From Eretmocerus hayati (Eukaryota > Arthropoda > Insecta > Hymenoptera > Aphelinidae), in NCBI GenBank assembly GCA_029851415.1, contig CM056742.1, positions 90,634,748-90,698,747 of the forward strand: a DNA stretch of 64,000 nucleotides, written 5' to 3'. Shown here piece after piece: positions 45,771 to 61,442 of the stretch. Below the pieces are notes generated by a model that was not told where the DNA came from, made no database searches, and saw only the letters and a list, made by a program, of their open reading frames with translations. The position numbers and the translations under genes were made by a program. How positions within the stretch are numbered: position 1 is the stretch's first letter; each line of letters begins with the position of its first letter.

Positions 45771-47797
45771 AGGAATGGTACGCTCTGAGGATAAGTTTCG
45801 CTATCGGTCTGAATCCTACCGGACAGCATTGAGTCGACTGCGTCAATCGATTTCAATGATGAATCAATCACTAACTGCGTGATTGACCAATCGAGATGAA
45901 AACTACAGAATCGGATTGGAATCGTGGGTACATGGTTATTCTATCCTTATCAATACTCACAATCAGTATTGGAGTCCTCTAGGTTTCATATATATCAATC
46001 GAATTCGACACTGCTGAGCAGGATTGGTACCCTCTGAGGATAAGTTTCGCTATCGGTCTGAATCCTGCCGGGCAGAATTGAATCGACCGCGTCAAGCGAT
46101 TCCAATGATGACCCCATCACTCATTGCGCCATTGATCAATCGAGATGAATACTACAGAATCGAATCGAAATCGTGGGTTCATGGTTATTCTATCCCTCTC
46201 ACTACTCACAATCAGCATTGAACTCCTCTGAATTCCATGTATTTGAATCGGAATGAATATTGCTGAGCAGGATTGGAACGGCCTGGAGATGAGTTCCGCT
46301 ATCGGTCCGAATCCTGCGAGGCAGCAATGAGTCGACTGCTTCAATCGATTCCAACGATGACCCAATCAGTCATTGCGTCATTGTCTAATCGAGATGAATA
46401 CGACAGAATCGGATTGGAATTCTGGGTGCATGATTATTCCACCCCTCTCAATACTCACAATCAGTATTGAACTCCTCTACTTCTTATACATTCCAATCGA
46501 ATTCGACACTGCTGAGCAGGATTGGTACGCTCTGAGGATAAGTTTCGCTATCGGTCTGAATCCTACCGGGCAGCGATGAGTCGACTGCGTCAATCGATTT
46601 CAATGAAGAATCAATCACTAACTGCGTGATTGACCAATCGAGATGAATACTACAGAATCGGATTGGAATCGTGGGTACATGGTTATTCTATCCTCATCAA
46701 TACTCACAGTCAGTATTGAAGTCCTCTAGGTTTCATATATATCAATCGGATTCAATACTGCTGAGCAGAATTGGGACGGCCTGGAGATAAGTTTTGCTAT
46801 TGGTCTGAATCCTGCCAGGTAGCATTGAATTGACGGTGTGGATCGATTTCGATGATAACACAATCACTCGTTGCGTCATTGTCTAATCGAGATGAATACG
46901 ACAGAATCGGATTGGAATTCTGGGTGCATGATTATTCCACCCCTCTCAATACTCACAATCAGTATTGAACTCCTCTAGTTTTCATACATTTCAATCGAAT
47001 CCGACACTGCTGAGCAGGAATGGTACGCTCTGAGGATAAGTTTCGCTATCGGTCTGAATCCTACCGGACAGCATTGAGTCGACTGCGTCAATCGATTTCA
47101 ATGATGACCCCATCACTCATTGCGTCATTGATCAATCGAGATGAATACTACGGATTCGGATTGGAGATCGTGGGTACATGGTTATTCTATCCTTATCAAT
47201 ACTCACAATCAGTATCGAACTCCTCTAGGATTCATATATATCAATCGAATCCAATACTGCTGAGCAGGATTGGGACGCCCTGGAGATCAGTTATGCTATC
47301 GGTCTGAATCCCGCCAGGTAGCATTGAATTGAGGGTGTGATACGATTTCAATGATAACCCAATCACTCGTCTTGTCTTTGACCAATCGAGCTAAATACTA
47401 TAGGATGGAATTCAAATCGTGGGTGCATGATCTCTATCCTCCTCAATACTTACGATCAGTATTGAACTCCTCTAGTTCTCATATATTTGAATCGGATTCA
47501 ATACTGCTGAGCAGGATTGGGATGGACTTAGGATAGGTCCCGCTATCGTTCTGAATCCTGCCGGGCAGCATTGATTCGACCGCATCAAGCGATTCCAATG
47601 ATGACCCAATCACTAATTGCGTCATTGATTAATCGGGATGAAAACTGAAGAGTCGAAACGAAATCGTGGGTTCATGGTTATTCCATCCCTCTCAATTCTC
47701 ACAATCAGTAATGAACTCCTCTGAATTCCATGTTTTTGAATCGAAATGAATATTGCTGAGCAGGATTGGAACGGCCTGGAGATGAGTTTCGCTATCG
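45771..47797. repeat. 2737-bp-offset duplication, copy 2
   Basis: Second copy of 43034-45060. After about 47797 the best match shifts to an offset of 2239 bp (shared GGTCCTAATCC and the one-base deletion CACAATAGTATTG at about 45710 and 47949), so two exchange events overlap here. Confidence 0.8.
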
Positions 47798-49259
47798 GTC
47801 CTAATCCTGCCAGGCAGCAATGGGTCGACTCCTTCAATCGATTCCAATGATGACCCCATCAGTCATTGCGTCATTGACTAATCGAGATGAATACGACAGA
47901 ATCGGATTGGAATTCTGGGTGCATGATTATTCCACCCCTCTCAATACTCACAATAGTATTGAACTCCTCTAGTTTTTATACATTTCAATCGAATCCGACA
48001 CTGCTGAGCAGGAATGGTACGCTCTGAGGATAAGTTTCGCTATCGGTCTGAATCCTACCGGACAGCATTGAGTCGACTGCGTCAATCGATTTCAATGATG
48101 AATCAATCACTAACTGCGTGATTGACCAATCGAGTTCAATAATGCAGAATCGGATTGGAATCGTGGGTGCATGATTATTCTACCTCTCTCAATACTCACA
48201 ATCAGTATTGAACTCCTCTAGTTTTTATACATTTCAATCGAATTCGACACTGCTGAGCAGGATCGGTACGCTCTGAGGATAGGTTTCGCTATTGGTCTGA
48301 ATCCTGCCGGGCAGCATTGAATCGACCGCGTCAAGCGATTCCAATGATGACCCCATCACTCATTGCGTCATTGATCAATCGAGATGAATACTACGGATTC
48401 GGATTGGAGATCGCGGGTACATGGTTATTCTATCCTTATCAATACTCACAATCAGTATTGAACTCCTCTAGGATTCATATATATCAATCGAATTCAATAC
48501 TGCTGAGCAGGATTGGGACGCCCTGGAGATCAGTTATGCTATCGGTCTGAATCCCGCCAGGTAGCATTGAATTGAGGGTGTGATACGATTTCAATGATAA
48601 CCCAATCACTCGTCGCGTCTTTGACCAATCGAGCTAAATACTATAGGATGGAATTCAAATCGTGGGTGCATGATCTCTATCCTCCTCAATACATACGATC
48701 AGTATTGAACTCCTCTAGTTCTCATATATTTGAATCGGATTCAATACTGCTGAGCAGGATTGGGATGGACTTAGGATAGGTCCCGCTATCGTTCTGAATC
48801 CTGCCGGGCAGCATTGATTCGACCGCATCAAGCGATTCCAATGATGACCCAATCACTAATTGCGTCATTGATTAATCGGGATGAAAACTGAAGAGTCGAA
48901 ACGAAATCGTGGGTTCATGGTTATTCCATCCCTCTCAATTCTCACAATCAGTAATGAACTCCTCTGAATTCCATGTTTTTGAATCGAAATGAATATTGCT
49001 GAGCAGGATTGGAACGGCCTGGAGATGAGTTTCGCTATCGGTCCGAATGCTGCCAGGCAGCAATGAGTCAACTGCTTCAATCGATTCCAATGATGACCCA
49101 ATCAGTCATTGCGTCATGGACTAATCGAGATGAATACTACAGAATCGGATTAGAATCGTGGGTGCATGATTATTCTCTCCCTCTCAATACCCACAATCAG
49201 TATTGAACTCCTCTAGTTTTTATACATTTCAATCGAATTCGACACTGCTGAGCAGGATT

Positions 49260-52200
49260 GGTACGATCTGAGGACGAGTTTCGCTATCGGTCTGAATCCT
49301 GCCGGGCAGCATTGAGTCGACTGCGTCAATTGATTTTAATGGTGACCCAATCACTCATTTCGTGATTGACCAATCGAGATGAATACTACGGATTCGGATT
49401 GGAATCGTGGGTACATGGTTATTCTATCCTTATCAATACTCACAATCAGTAATGAAGTCCTCTAGGATTCATATATATCAATCGAATTCAATACTGCTGA
49501 GCAGGATTGGGACGCCCTGGAGATCAGTTATGCTATCGGTCTGAATCCTGCCAGGTAGCATTGAATTGAGGGTGTGAATCGATTTGAATGATAACCCAAT
49601 CACTCGTCGCGTCTTTGACCAATCGAGCTGAATACTATAGGATGGAATTCAAATCGTGGGTGCATGATCTCTATCCTCCTCAATACTTACGATCAGTATT
49701 GAACTCATCTAGTTCTCATATATTTGAATCGGATTCAATACTGCTGAGCAGGATTGGGATGGACTTAGAATAGGTCCCGCTATCGGTCTGAATTCTGCCA
49801 GGCAGCAACGGGTCGACTGCTTCAATCGATTCCAATGATGACCCGATCAGTCATTGCGTCACTGTCTAATCGAGATGAATACGACAGAATCGGATTGGAA
49901 TTCTGGGTGCATGATTATTCCACCCCTCTCAATACTCACAATCAGTATTGAACTCCTCTACTTTTCATACATTTCAATCGAATTCGACACTGCTGAGCAG
50001 GATCGGTACGCTCTGAGGATAGGTTTCGCTATCGGTCTGAATCCTGCCGGGCAGCATTGAATCGACCGCGTCAAGCGATTCCAATGATGACCCCATCACT
50101 CATTGCGTCATTGATCAATCGAGATGAATACTACAGAATCGAATCGAAATCGTGGGTCCATGGTTATTTTATCCCTCTCAATACTCACAATCAGTATTGA
50201 ACTCCTCTGAATTCCATGTATTTGAATCGAAATGAATATTGCTCAGCACGATTGGAACGTCCTGGGGATGAGTTCCGCTGTCGGTCCGAATCCTGCCAAG
50301 CAGCAAGCAGTCGACTGCCTCAATCGATTCCGATGATGACCCCATCAGTCATTGCGTCATTGTCTAATCGAGATGAATACGACAGAATCGGATTGGAATT
50401 CTGGGTGCATGATTATTCCACCCCTCTCAATACTCACAATCAGTATTGAACTCCTCTAGTTTTCATACATTTCAATCGAATCCGACACTGCTGAGCAGGA
50501 ATGGTACGCTCTGAGGATAAGTTTCGCTATCGGTCTGAATCCTACCGGACAGCATTGAGTCGACTGCGTCAATCGATTTCAATGATGAATCAATCACTAA
50601 CTGCGTGATTGACCAATCGAGATGAAAACTACAGAATCGGATTCGAATCGTAGGTACATGGTTATTCTATCCTTATCAATACTCACAATCAGTATTGAAC
50701 TCCTCTACTTTTTATACATTTCAATCGAATCCGACACTGATGAGCAGGATTGGGACGGCCTGGAGATACGTTTTGCTATCGGTCTGAATCCTGCCAGGTA
50801 GCATTGAATTGACGGAGTGAATCGTTCTCGATGATAACACAATCACTCGTTAGGTCATTGACTAATCGAGCTGAATACTACAGAATCGGATTGGAATCAT
50901 GGGTGCATGGTTATTCTACCCCTCTCAATACTCACAATCAGTATTGAACTCCTCTAGTTTCCATACGTTTCAATCGAATTCGACACTGCTGAGCAGGATT
51001 GGTACGCTCTGAGGATAAGTTTTGCCATCGGTCTGAATCCTACCGGGCAGCATTGAGTCGACTGCGTCAATCGATTTCAATGATGAATCAATCACTAACT
51101 GCGTGATTGACCAATCGAGATGAATACTACAGAATCGGATCGAAATCGTGGGTCCATGGTTATTTTATCCCTCTCAATACTCACAATCAGTATTTAACTC
51201 CTCTGAATTCCATGTATTTGAATCGAAATGAATATTGCTCAGCAGGATTGGAACGTCCTGGGGATGAGTTTCGCTATCGGTCCGAATCCTGCCAGGCAGC
51301 AAGCAGTCGACTGCCTCAATCGATTCCGATGATGACCCCATCAGTCATTGCGTCATTGACTAATCGGGATTAATACTACAGAATCGAATTGGAATCGTGG
51401 GTGCATGGTTATTCTACCCCTCTCAATACTCACAATCAGTATTGAACTCCTCTACTTTTTATACATTCCAATCGAATTCAACACTGCTGAGCAGGATTGG
51501 TACGCTCTGAGGATAAGTTTCGCTATCGGTCTGAATCCTACCGGCAGCATTGAGTCGACTGCGTCAATCGATTTCAATGATGAATCAATCACTAACTGCG
51601 TGATTGACCAATCGAGATGAATACTACAGAATCGGATTCGAATCGTGGGTACATGGTTATTCTATCCTTATCAATACTTACAATCACTATTGAACTCCTC
51701 TAGTTTTTATACATTTCAATCGAATCCGACACTGATGAGCAGGATTGGGACGGCCTGGAGATAAGTTTTGCTATCGGTCTGAATCCTGCCAGGTAGCATT
51801 GAATTGACGGAGTGAATCGTTTTCGATGATAACACAATCACTCGTTAGGTCATTGACTAATCGAGCTGAATCCTACAGAATCGGATTGGAATCATGGGTG
51901 CATGGTTATTCTACCCCTCTCAATACTCACAATCAGTATTGAACTCCTCTAGTTTTCATACGTTTCAATCGAATTCGACACTGCTGAGCAGGATTGGTAC
52001 GCTCTGAGGATAAGTTTCGCTATCGGTCTGAATCCTACCGGGCAGCATTGAGTCGACTGCGTCAATCGATTTCAATGATGAATCAATCACTAACTGCGTG
52101 ATTGACCAATCGAGATGAATAATACAGAATCGGATTGGAATCGTGGGTGCATGATTATTCTAGCCCTCAATACTCACAATCAGTATTGAACTCCTCTAGT

Positions 52201-52740
52201 TCTTATACATTTCAATCGAATTCGACACTGCTGAGCAGGATTGGTACGCTCTGAGGATAAGTTTCACTATCGGTCTGAATCCTGCCGGGCAGCATTGAAT
52301 CGACCGCGTCAAGCGATTCCAATGATGACCCCATCACTCATTGCGTCATTGATTAATCGAGATGAATACTACAGAATCGAATCGAAATCGTGGGTTCATG
52401 GTTATTCTATCCCTCTCAATACTCACAATCAGTATTGAACTCCTCTGAATTCCATGTATTTGAATCGAAATGAATATTGCTCAGCAGAATTGGAACGTCC
52501 TGGGGATGAGTTTCGCTATCGGTCCGAATCCTGCCAAGCAGCAAGCAGTCGACTGCCTCAATCGATTCCGATGATGACCCCATCAGTCATTGCTTCATTG
52601 ACTAATCGGGATTAATACTACAGAATCGGATTGGAATCACGGGTGCATGGTTATTCTACCCCTCTCAATACTCACAATCAGTATTGAACTCCTCTACTTT
52701 TTATACATTCCAATCGAATTCAACACTGCTGAGCAGGATT
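49260..52740. repeat. 3481-bp tandem duplication, copy 1
   Basis: 14 monomers with five net deleted bases. Matches 52741-56221 at a 3481-bp offset, including the class E monomer and the unusual GTCAATTGATTTTAATGGTG at both starts. Confidence 0.8.
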
Positions 52741-55700
52741 GGTACGCTCTGAGGAAAAGTTTCGCTATCGGTCTGAATCCTGCCGGGCAGCATTGAGTCG
52801 ACTGCGTCAATTGATTTTAATGGTGACCCAATCACTCATTTCGTGATTGACCAATCGAGATGAATACTACGGATTCGGATTGGAATCGTGGGTATATGGT
52901 TATTCTATCCTTATCAATACTCACAATCAGTAATGAAGTCCTCTAGGATTCATATATATCAATCGAATTCAATACTGCTGAGCAGGATTGGGACGCCCTG
53001 GAGATTCGTTATGCTATCGGTCTGAATCCTGCCAGGTAGCATTGAATTGAGGGTGTGAATCGATTTCAATGATAACCCAATCACTCGTCGCGTCTTTGAC
53101 CAATCGAGCTGAATACTATAGGATGGAATTCAAATCGTGGGTGCATGATCTCTATCCTCCTCAATACTTACGATCAGTATTGAACTCCTCTAGTTCTCAT
53201 ATATTTGAATCGGATTCAATACTGCTGAGCAGGATTGGGATGGACTCAGAATAGGTCCCGCTATCGGTCTGAATTCTGCCAGGCAGCAACGGGTCGACTG
53301 CTTCAATCGATTCCAATGATGACCCGATCAGTCATTGCGTCACTGTCTAATCGAGATGAATACGACAGAATCGGATTGGAATTCTGGGTGCATGATTATT
53401 CCACCCCTCTCAATACTCACAATCAGTATTGAACTCCTCTACTTTTTATACATTTCAATCGAATTCGACACTGCTGAGCAGGATCGGTACGCTCTGAGGA
53501 TAGGTTTCGCTATCGGTCTGAATCCTGCCGGGCAGCATTGAATCGACCGCGTCAAGCGATTCCAATGATGACCCCATCACTCATTGCGTCATTGATCAAT
53601 CGAGATGAATACTACAGAATCGAATCGAAATCGTGGGTCCATGGTTATTTTATCCCTCTCAATACTCACAATCAGTATTGAACTCCTCTGAATTCCATGT
53701 ATTTGAATCGAAATGAATATTGCTCAGCAGGATTGGAACGTCCTGGGGATGAGTTCCGCTATCGGTCCGAATCCTGCCAAGCAGCAAGCAGTCGACTGCC
53801 TCAATCGATTCCGATGATGACCCCATCAGTCATTGCGTCATTGACTAATCGGGATTAATACTACAGAATCGGATTGGAATCGTGGGTGCATGGTTATTCT
53901 ACCCCTCTCAATACTCACAATCGGTATTGAACTCCTCTACTTTTTATACATTCCAATCGAATTCAACACTGCTGAGCAGGATTGGTACGCTCTGAGGATA
54001 AGTTTCGCTATCGGTGTGAATCCTACCGGGCAGCATTGAGTCGACTGCGTCAATCGATTTCAATGATGAATCAATCACTAACTGCGTGATTGACCAATCG
54101 AGATGAAAACTACAGAATCGGATTCGAATCGTAGGTACATGGTTATTCTATCCTTATCAATACTCACAATCAGTATTGAACTCCTCTACTTTTTATACAT
54201 TTCAATCGAATCCGACACTGATGAGCAGGATTGGGACGGCCTGGAGATACGTTTCGCTATCGGTCTGAATCCTGCCAGGTAGCATTGAATTGACGGAGTG
54301 AATCGTTCTCGATGATAACACAATCACTCGTTAGGTCATTGACTAATCGAGCTGAATACTACAGAATCGGATTGGAATCATGGGTGCATGGTTATTCTAC
54401 CCCTCTCAATACTCACAATCAGTATTGAACTCCTCTAGTTTTCATACGTTTCAATCGAATTCGACACTGCTGAGCAGGATTGGTACGCTCTGAGGATGAG
54501 TTTTGCCATCGGTCTGAATCCTACCGGGCAGCATTGAGTCGACTGCGTCAATCGATTTCAATGATGAATCAATCACTAACTGCGTGATTGACCAATCGAA
54601 ATGAATACTACAGAATCGGATCGAAATCGTGGGTCCATGGTTATTTTATCCCTCTCAATACTCACAATCAGTATTTAACTCCTCTGAATTCCATGTATTT
54701 GAATCGAAATGAATATTGCTCAGCAGGATTGGAACGTCCTGGGGATGAGTTTCGCTATCGGTCCGAATCCTGCCAGGCAGCAAGCAGTCGGATGCCTCAA
54801 TCGATTCCGATGATGACCCCATCAGTCATTGCGTCATTGACTAATCGGGATTAATACTACAGAATCGGATTGGAATCGTGGGTGCATGGTTATTCTACCC
54901 CTCTCAATACTCACAATCAGTATTGAACTCCTCTACTTTTTATACATTCCAATCGAATTCAACACTGCTGAGCAGGATTGGTACGCTCTGAGGATAAGTT
55001 TCGCTATCGGTCTGAATCCTACCGGCAGCATTGAGTCGACTGCGTCAATCGATTTCAATGATGAATCAATCACTAACTGCGTGATTGACCAATCGAGATG
55101 AATACTACAGAATCGGATTCGAATCGTGGGTACATGGTTATTCTATCCTTATCAATACTTACAATCACTATTGAACTCCTCTAGTTTTTATACATTTCAA
55201 TCGAATCCGACACTGATGAGCAGGATTGGGACGGCCTGGAGATAAGTTTTGCTATCGGTCTGAATCCTGCCAGGTAGCATTGAATTGACGGAGTGAATCG
55301 TTTTCGATGATAACACAATCACTCGTTAGGTCATTGACTAATCGAGCTGAATACTACAGAATCGGATTGGAATCATGGGTGCATGGTTATTCTACCCCTC
55401 TCAATACTCACAATCAGTATTGAACTCCTCTAGTTTTCATACGTTTCAATCGAATTCGACACTGCTGAGCAGGATTGGTACGCTCTGAGGATAAGTTTTG
55501 CTATCGGTCTGAATCCTACCGGGCAGCATTGAGTCGACTGCGTCAATCGATTTCAATGATGAATCAATCACTAACTGCGTGATTGACCAATCGAGATGAA
55601 TAATACAGAATCGGATTGGAATCGTGGGTGCATGATTATTCTAGCCCTCAATACTCACAATCAGTATTGAACTCCTCTAGTTTTTATACATTTCAATCGA

Positions 55701-56221
55701 ATTCGACACTGCTGAGCAGGATTGGTACGCTCTGAGGATAAGTTTCACTATCGGTCTGAATCCTGCCGGGCAGCATTGAATCGACCGCGTCAAGCGATTC
55801 CAATGATGACCCCATCACTCATTGCGTCATTGATTAATCGAGATGAATACTACAGAATCGAATCGAAATCGTGGGTTCATGGTTATTCTATCCCTCTCAA
55901 TACTCACAATCAGTATTGAACTCCTCTGAATTCCATGTATTTGAATAGAAATGAATATTGCTCAGCAGGATTGGAACGTCCTGGGGATGAGTTTCGCTAT
56001 CGGTCCGAATCCTGCCAAGCAGCAAGCAGTCGACTGCCTCAATCGATTCCGATGATGACCCCATCAGTCATTGCGTCATTGACTAATCGGGATTAATACT
56101 ACAGAATCGGATTGGAATCGTGGGTGCATGGTTATTCTACCCCTCTCAATACTCACAATCAGTATTGAACTCCTCTACTTTTTATACATTCCAATCGAAT
56201 TCAACACTGCTGAGCAGGATT
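52741..56221. repeat. 3481-bp tandem duplication, copy 2
   Basis: Second copy. Its part from about 53405 to 56335 is itself repeated at about 57882-60812 (offset 4477 bp, 18 monomers). Confidence 0.8.
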
Positions 56222-59200
56222 GGTACGCTCTGAGGATAAGTTTCGCTATCGGTGTGAATCCTACCGGGCAGCATTGAGTCGACTGCGTCAATCGATTTCA
56301 ATGATGAATCAATCACTAACTGCGTGATTGACCAATCGAGATGAAAACTACAGAATCGGATTCGAATCGTAGGTACATGGTTATTCTATCCTTATCAATA
56401 CTCACAATCAGTATTGAACTCCTCTACTTTTTATACATTTCAATCGAATCCGACACTGATGAGCAGGATTGGGACGGCCTGGAGATACGTTTTGCTATCG
56501 GTCTGAATCCTGCCAGGTAGCATTGAATTGACGGAGTGAATCGTTCTCGATGATAACACAATCACTCGTTAGGTCATTGACTAATCGAGCTGAATACTAC
56601 AGAATCGGATTGGAATCAGGGGTGCATGGTTATTCTACCCCTCTCAATACTCACAATCAGTATTGAACTCCTCTAGTTTTCATACGTTTCAATCGAATTC
56701 GACACTGCTGAGCAGGATTGATACTCTCTGAGGATAAGTTTTGCTATCGGTCTGAATCCTACCGGGCAGCATTGAGTCGACTGCGTTAATCGATTTCAAT
56801 GATGAATCAATCACTAACTGCGTGATTGACCAATCGAGATGAATAATACAGAATCGGATTGGAATCGTGGGTGCATGATTATTCTAGCCCTCAATACTCA
56901 CAATCAGTATTGAACTCCTCTAGTTTTTATACATTTCAATCGAATTCGACACTGCTGAGCAGGATTGGTACGCTCTGAGGATAAGTTTCACTATCGGTCT
57001 GAATCCTGCCGGGCAGCATTGAATCGACCGCGTCAAGCGATTCCAATGATGACCCCATCTTTCATTGCGTCATTGATTAATCGAGATGAATACTACAGAA
57101 TCGAATCGAAATCGTGGGTTCATGGTTATTCTATCCCTCTCAATACTCACAATCAGTATTGAACTCCTCTGAATTCCATGTATTTGAATCGAAATGAATA
57201 TTGCTCAGCAGGATTGGAACGTCCTGGGGATGAGTTTCGCTATCGGTCCGAATCCTGCCAAGCAGCAAGCAGTCGACTGCCTCAATCGATTCCGATGATG
57301 ACCTCATCAGTCATTGCGTCATTGACTAATCGGGATTAATACTACAGAATCGGATTGGAATCGTGGGTGCATGGTTATTCTACCCCTCTCAATACTCACA
57401 ATCAGTATTAAACTCCTCTACTTTTTATACATTCCAATCGAATTCAACACTGCTGAGCAGGATTGGTACGCTCTGAGGATAAGTTTCGCTATCGGTGTGA
57501 ATCCCACCGGGCAGCATTGAGTCGACTGCGTCAATCGATTTCAATGATGAATCAATCACTAACTGCGTGATTGACCAATCGAGATGAAAACTACAGAATC
57601 GGATTCGAATCGTGGGTACATGGTTATTCTATCCTTATCAATACTCACAATCAGTATTGAACTCCTCTACTTTTTATACATTTCAATCGAATCCGACACT
57701 GATGAGCAGGATTGGGACGGCCTGGAGATACGTTTTGCTATCGGTCTGAATCCTGCCAGGTAGCATTGAATTGACGGAGTGAATCGTTCTCGATGATAAC
57801 ACAATGACTCGTTAGGTCATTGACTAATCGAGCTGAATACTTCAGAATCGGATTGGAATCATGGGTGCATGGTTATTCTACCCCTCTCAATACTCACAAT
57901 CAGTATTGAACTCCTCTACTTTTTATACATTTCAATCGAATTCGACACTGCTGAGCAGGATCGGTACGCTCTGAGGATAGGTTTCGCTATCGGTCTGAAT
58001 CCTGCCGGGCAGCATTGATTCGACCGCGTCAAGCGATTCCAATGATGACCCCATCACTCATTGCGTCATTGATCAATCGAGATGAATACTACAGAATCGA
58101 ATCGAAATCGTGGGTCCATGGTTATTTTATCCCTCTCAATACTCACAATCAGTATTGAACTCCTCTGAATTCCATGTATTTGAATCGAAATGAATATTGC
58201 TCAGCCGGATTGGAACGTCCTGGGGATGAGTTCCGCTATCGGTCCGAATCCTGCCAAGCAGCAAGCAGTCGACTGCCTCAATCGATTCCGATGATGACCC
58301 CATCAGTCATTGCGTCATTGACTAATCGGGATTAATACTACAGAATCGGATTGGAATCGTGGGTGCATGGTTATTCTACCCCTCTCAATACTCACAATCA
58401 GTATTGAACTCCTCTACTTTTTATACATTCCAATCGAATTCAACACTGCTGAGCAGGATTGGTACGCTCTGAGGATAAGTTTCGCTATCGGTGTGAATCC
58501 TACCGGGCAGCATTGAGTCGACTGCGTCAATCGATTTCAATGATGAATCAATCACTAACTGCGTGATTGACCAATCGAGATGAAAACTACAGAATCGGAT
58601 TCGAATCGTAGGTACATGGTTATTCTATCCTTATCAATACTCACAATCAGTATTGAACTCCTCTACTTTTTATACATTTCAATCGAATCCGACACTGATG
58701 AGCAGGATTGGGACGGCCTGGAGATACGTTTTGCTATCGGTCTGAATCCTGCCAGGTAGCATTGAATTGACGGAGTGAATCGTTCTCGATGATAACACAA
58801 TCACTCGTTAGGTCATTGACTAATCGAGCTGAATACTACAGAATCGGATTGGAATCCTGGGTGCATGGTTATTCTACCCCTCTCAATACTCACAATCAGT
58901 ATTGAACTCCTCTAGTTTTCATACGTTTCAATCGAATTCGACACTGCTGAGCAGGATTGGTACGCTCTGAGGATAAGTTTTGCCATCGGTCTGAATCCTA
59001 CCGGGCAGCATTGAGTCGACTGCGTCAATCGATTTCAATGATGAATCAATCACTAACTGCGTGATTGACCAATCGAGATGAATACTACAGAATCGGATCG
59101 AAATCGTGGGTCCATGGTTATTTTATCCCTCTCAATACTCACAATCAGTATTTAACTCCTCTGAATTCCATGTATTTGAATCGAAATGAATATTGCTCAG

Positions 59201-61442
59201 CAGGATTGAAACGTCCTGGGGATGAGTTTCGCTATCGGTCCGAATCCTGCCAGGCAGCAAGCAGTCGACTGCCTCAATCGATTCCGATGATGACCCCATC
59301 AGTCATTGCGTCATTGACTAATCGGGATTAATACTACAGAATCGGATTGGAATCGTGGGTGCATGGTTATTCTACCCCTCTCAATACTCACAATCAGTAT
59401 TGAACTCCTCTACTTTTTATACATTCCAATCGAATTCAACACTGCTGAGCAGGATTGGTACGCTCTGAGGATAAGTTTCGCTATCGGTCTGAATCCTACC
59501 GGCAGCATTGAGTCGACTGCGTCAATCGATTTCAATGATGAATCAATCACTAACTGCGTGATTGACCAATCGAGATGAATACTACAGAATCGGATTCGAA
59601 TCGTGGGTACATGGTTATTCTATCCTTATCAATACTTACAATCACTATTGAACTCCTCTAGTTTTTATACATTGCAATCGAATCCGACACTGATGAGCAG
59701 GATTGGGACGGCCTGGAGATAAGTTTTGCTATCGGTCTGAATCCTGCCAGGTAGCATTGAATTGACGGAGTGAATCGTTTTCGATGATAACACAATCACT
59801 CGTTAGGTCATTGACTAATCGAGCTGAATACTACAGAATCGGATTGGAATCATGGGTGCATGGTTATTCTACCCCTCTCAATACTCACAATCAGTATTGA
59901 ACTCCTCTAGTTTTCATACGTTTCAATCGAATTCGACACTGCTGAGCAGGATTGGTACGCTCTGAGGATAAGTTTTGCTATCGGTCTGAATCCTACCGGG
60001 CAGCATTGAGTCGACTGCGTCAATCGATTTCAATGATGAATCAATCACTAACTGCGTGATTGACCAATCGAGATGAATAATACAGAATCGGATTGGAATC
60101 GAGGGTGCATGATTATTCTAGCCCTCAATACTCACAATCAGTATTGAACTCCTCTAGTTTTTAAACATTTCAATCGAATTCGACACTGCTGAGCAGGATT
60201 GGTACGCTCTGAGGATAAGTTTCGCTATCGGTCTGAATCCTGCCGGGCAGCATTGAATCGACCGCGTCAAGCGATTCCAATGATGACCCCATCACTCATT
60301 GCGTCATTGATTAATCGAGATGAATACTACAGAATCGAATCGAAATCGTGGGTTCATGGTTATTCTATCCCTCTCAATACTCACAATCAGTATTGAACTC
60401 CTCTGAATTCCATGTATTTGAATCGAAATGAATATTGCTCAGCAGGATTGGAACGTCCTGGGGATGAGTTTCGCTATCGGTCCGAATCCTGCCAAGCAGC
60501 AAGCAGTCGACTGCCTCAATCGATTCCGATGATGACCCCATCAGTCATTGCGTCATTGACTAATCGGGATTAATACTACAGAATCGGATTGGAATCGTGG
60601 GTGCATGGTTATTCTACCCCTCTCAATACTCACAATCAGTATTGAACTCCTCTACTTTTTATACATTCCAATCGAATTCAACACTGCTGAGCAGGATTGG
60701 TACGCTCTGAGGATAAGTTTCGCTATCGGTGTGAATCCTACCGGGCAGCATTGAGTCGACTGCGTCAATCGATTTCAATGATGAATCAATCACTAACTGC
60801 GTGATTGACCAATCGAGATGAATACTACAGAATCGGATTCGAATCGTGGGTACATGGTTATTCTATCCTTATCAATACTTACAATCACTATTGAACTCCT
60901 CTAGTTTTTATACATTTCAATCGAATCCGACACTGATGAGCAGGATTGGGACGGCCTGGAGATAAGTTTTGCTATCGGTCTGAATCCTGCCAGGTAGCAT
61001 TGAATTGACGGAGTGAATCGTTTTCGATGATAACACAATCACTCGTTAGGTCATTGACTAATCGAGCTGAATACTACAGAATCGGATTGGAATCATGGGT
61101 GCATGGTTATTCTACCCCTCTAAATACTCACAATCAGTATTGAACTCCTCTAGTTTTCATACGTTTCAATCGAATTCGACACTGCTGAGCAGGATTGGTA
61201 CGCTCTGAGGATAAGTTTTGCTATCGGTCTGAATCCTACCGGGCAGCATTGAGTCGACTGCGTCAATCGATTTCAATGATGAATCAATCACTAACTGCGT
61301 GATTGACCAATCGAGATGAATAATACAGAATCGGATTGGAATCGTGGGTGCATGATTATTCTAGCCCTCAATACTCACAATCAGTATTGAACTCCTCTAG
61401 TTTTTATACATTTCAATCGAATTCGACACTGCTGAGCAGGAT
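55722..61442. repeat. Five-monomer higher-order repeat, 1243-bp period
   Basis: Class A monomers at 55722 and 56965, and at 60199 and 61442, are spaced by 1243 bp with B, C, D and C-prime between them. This is the same order as the 1245-bp unit at the left edge of the window. Confidence 0.8.
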
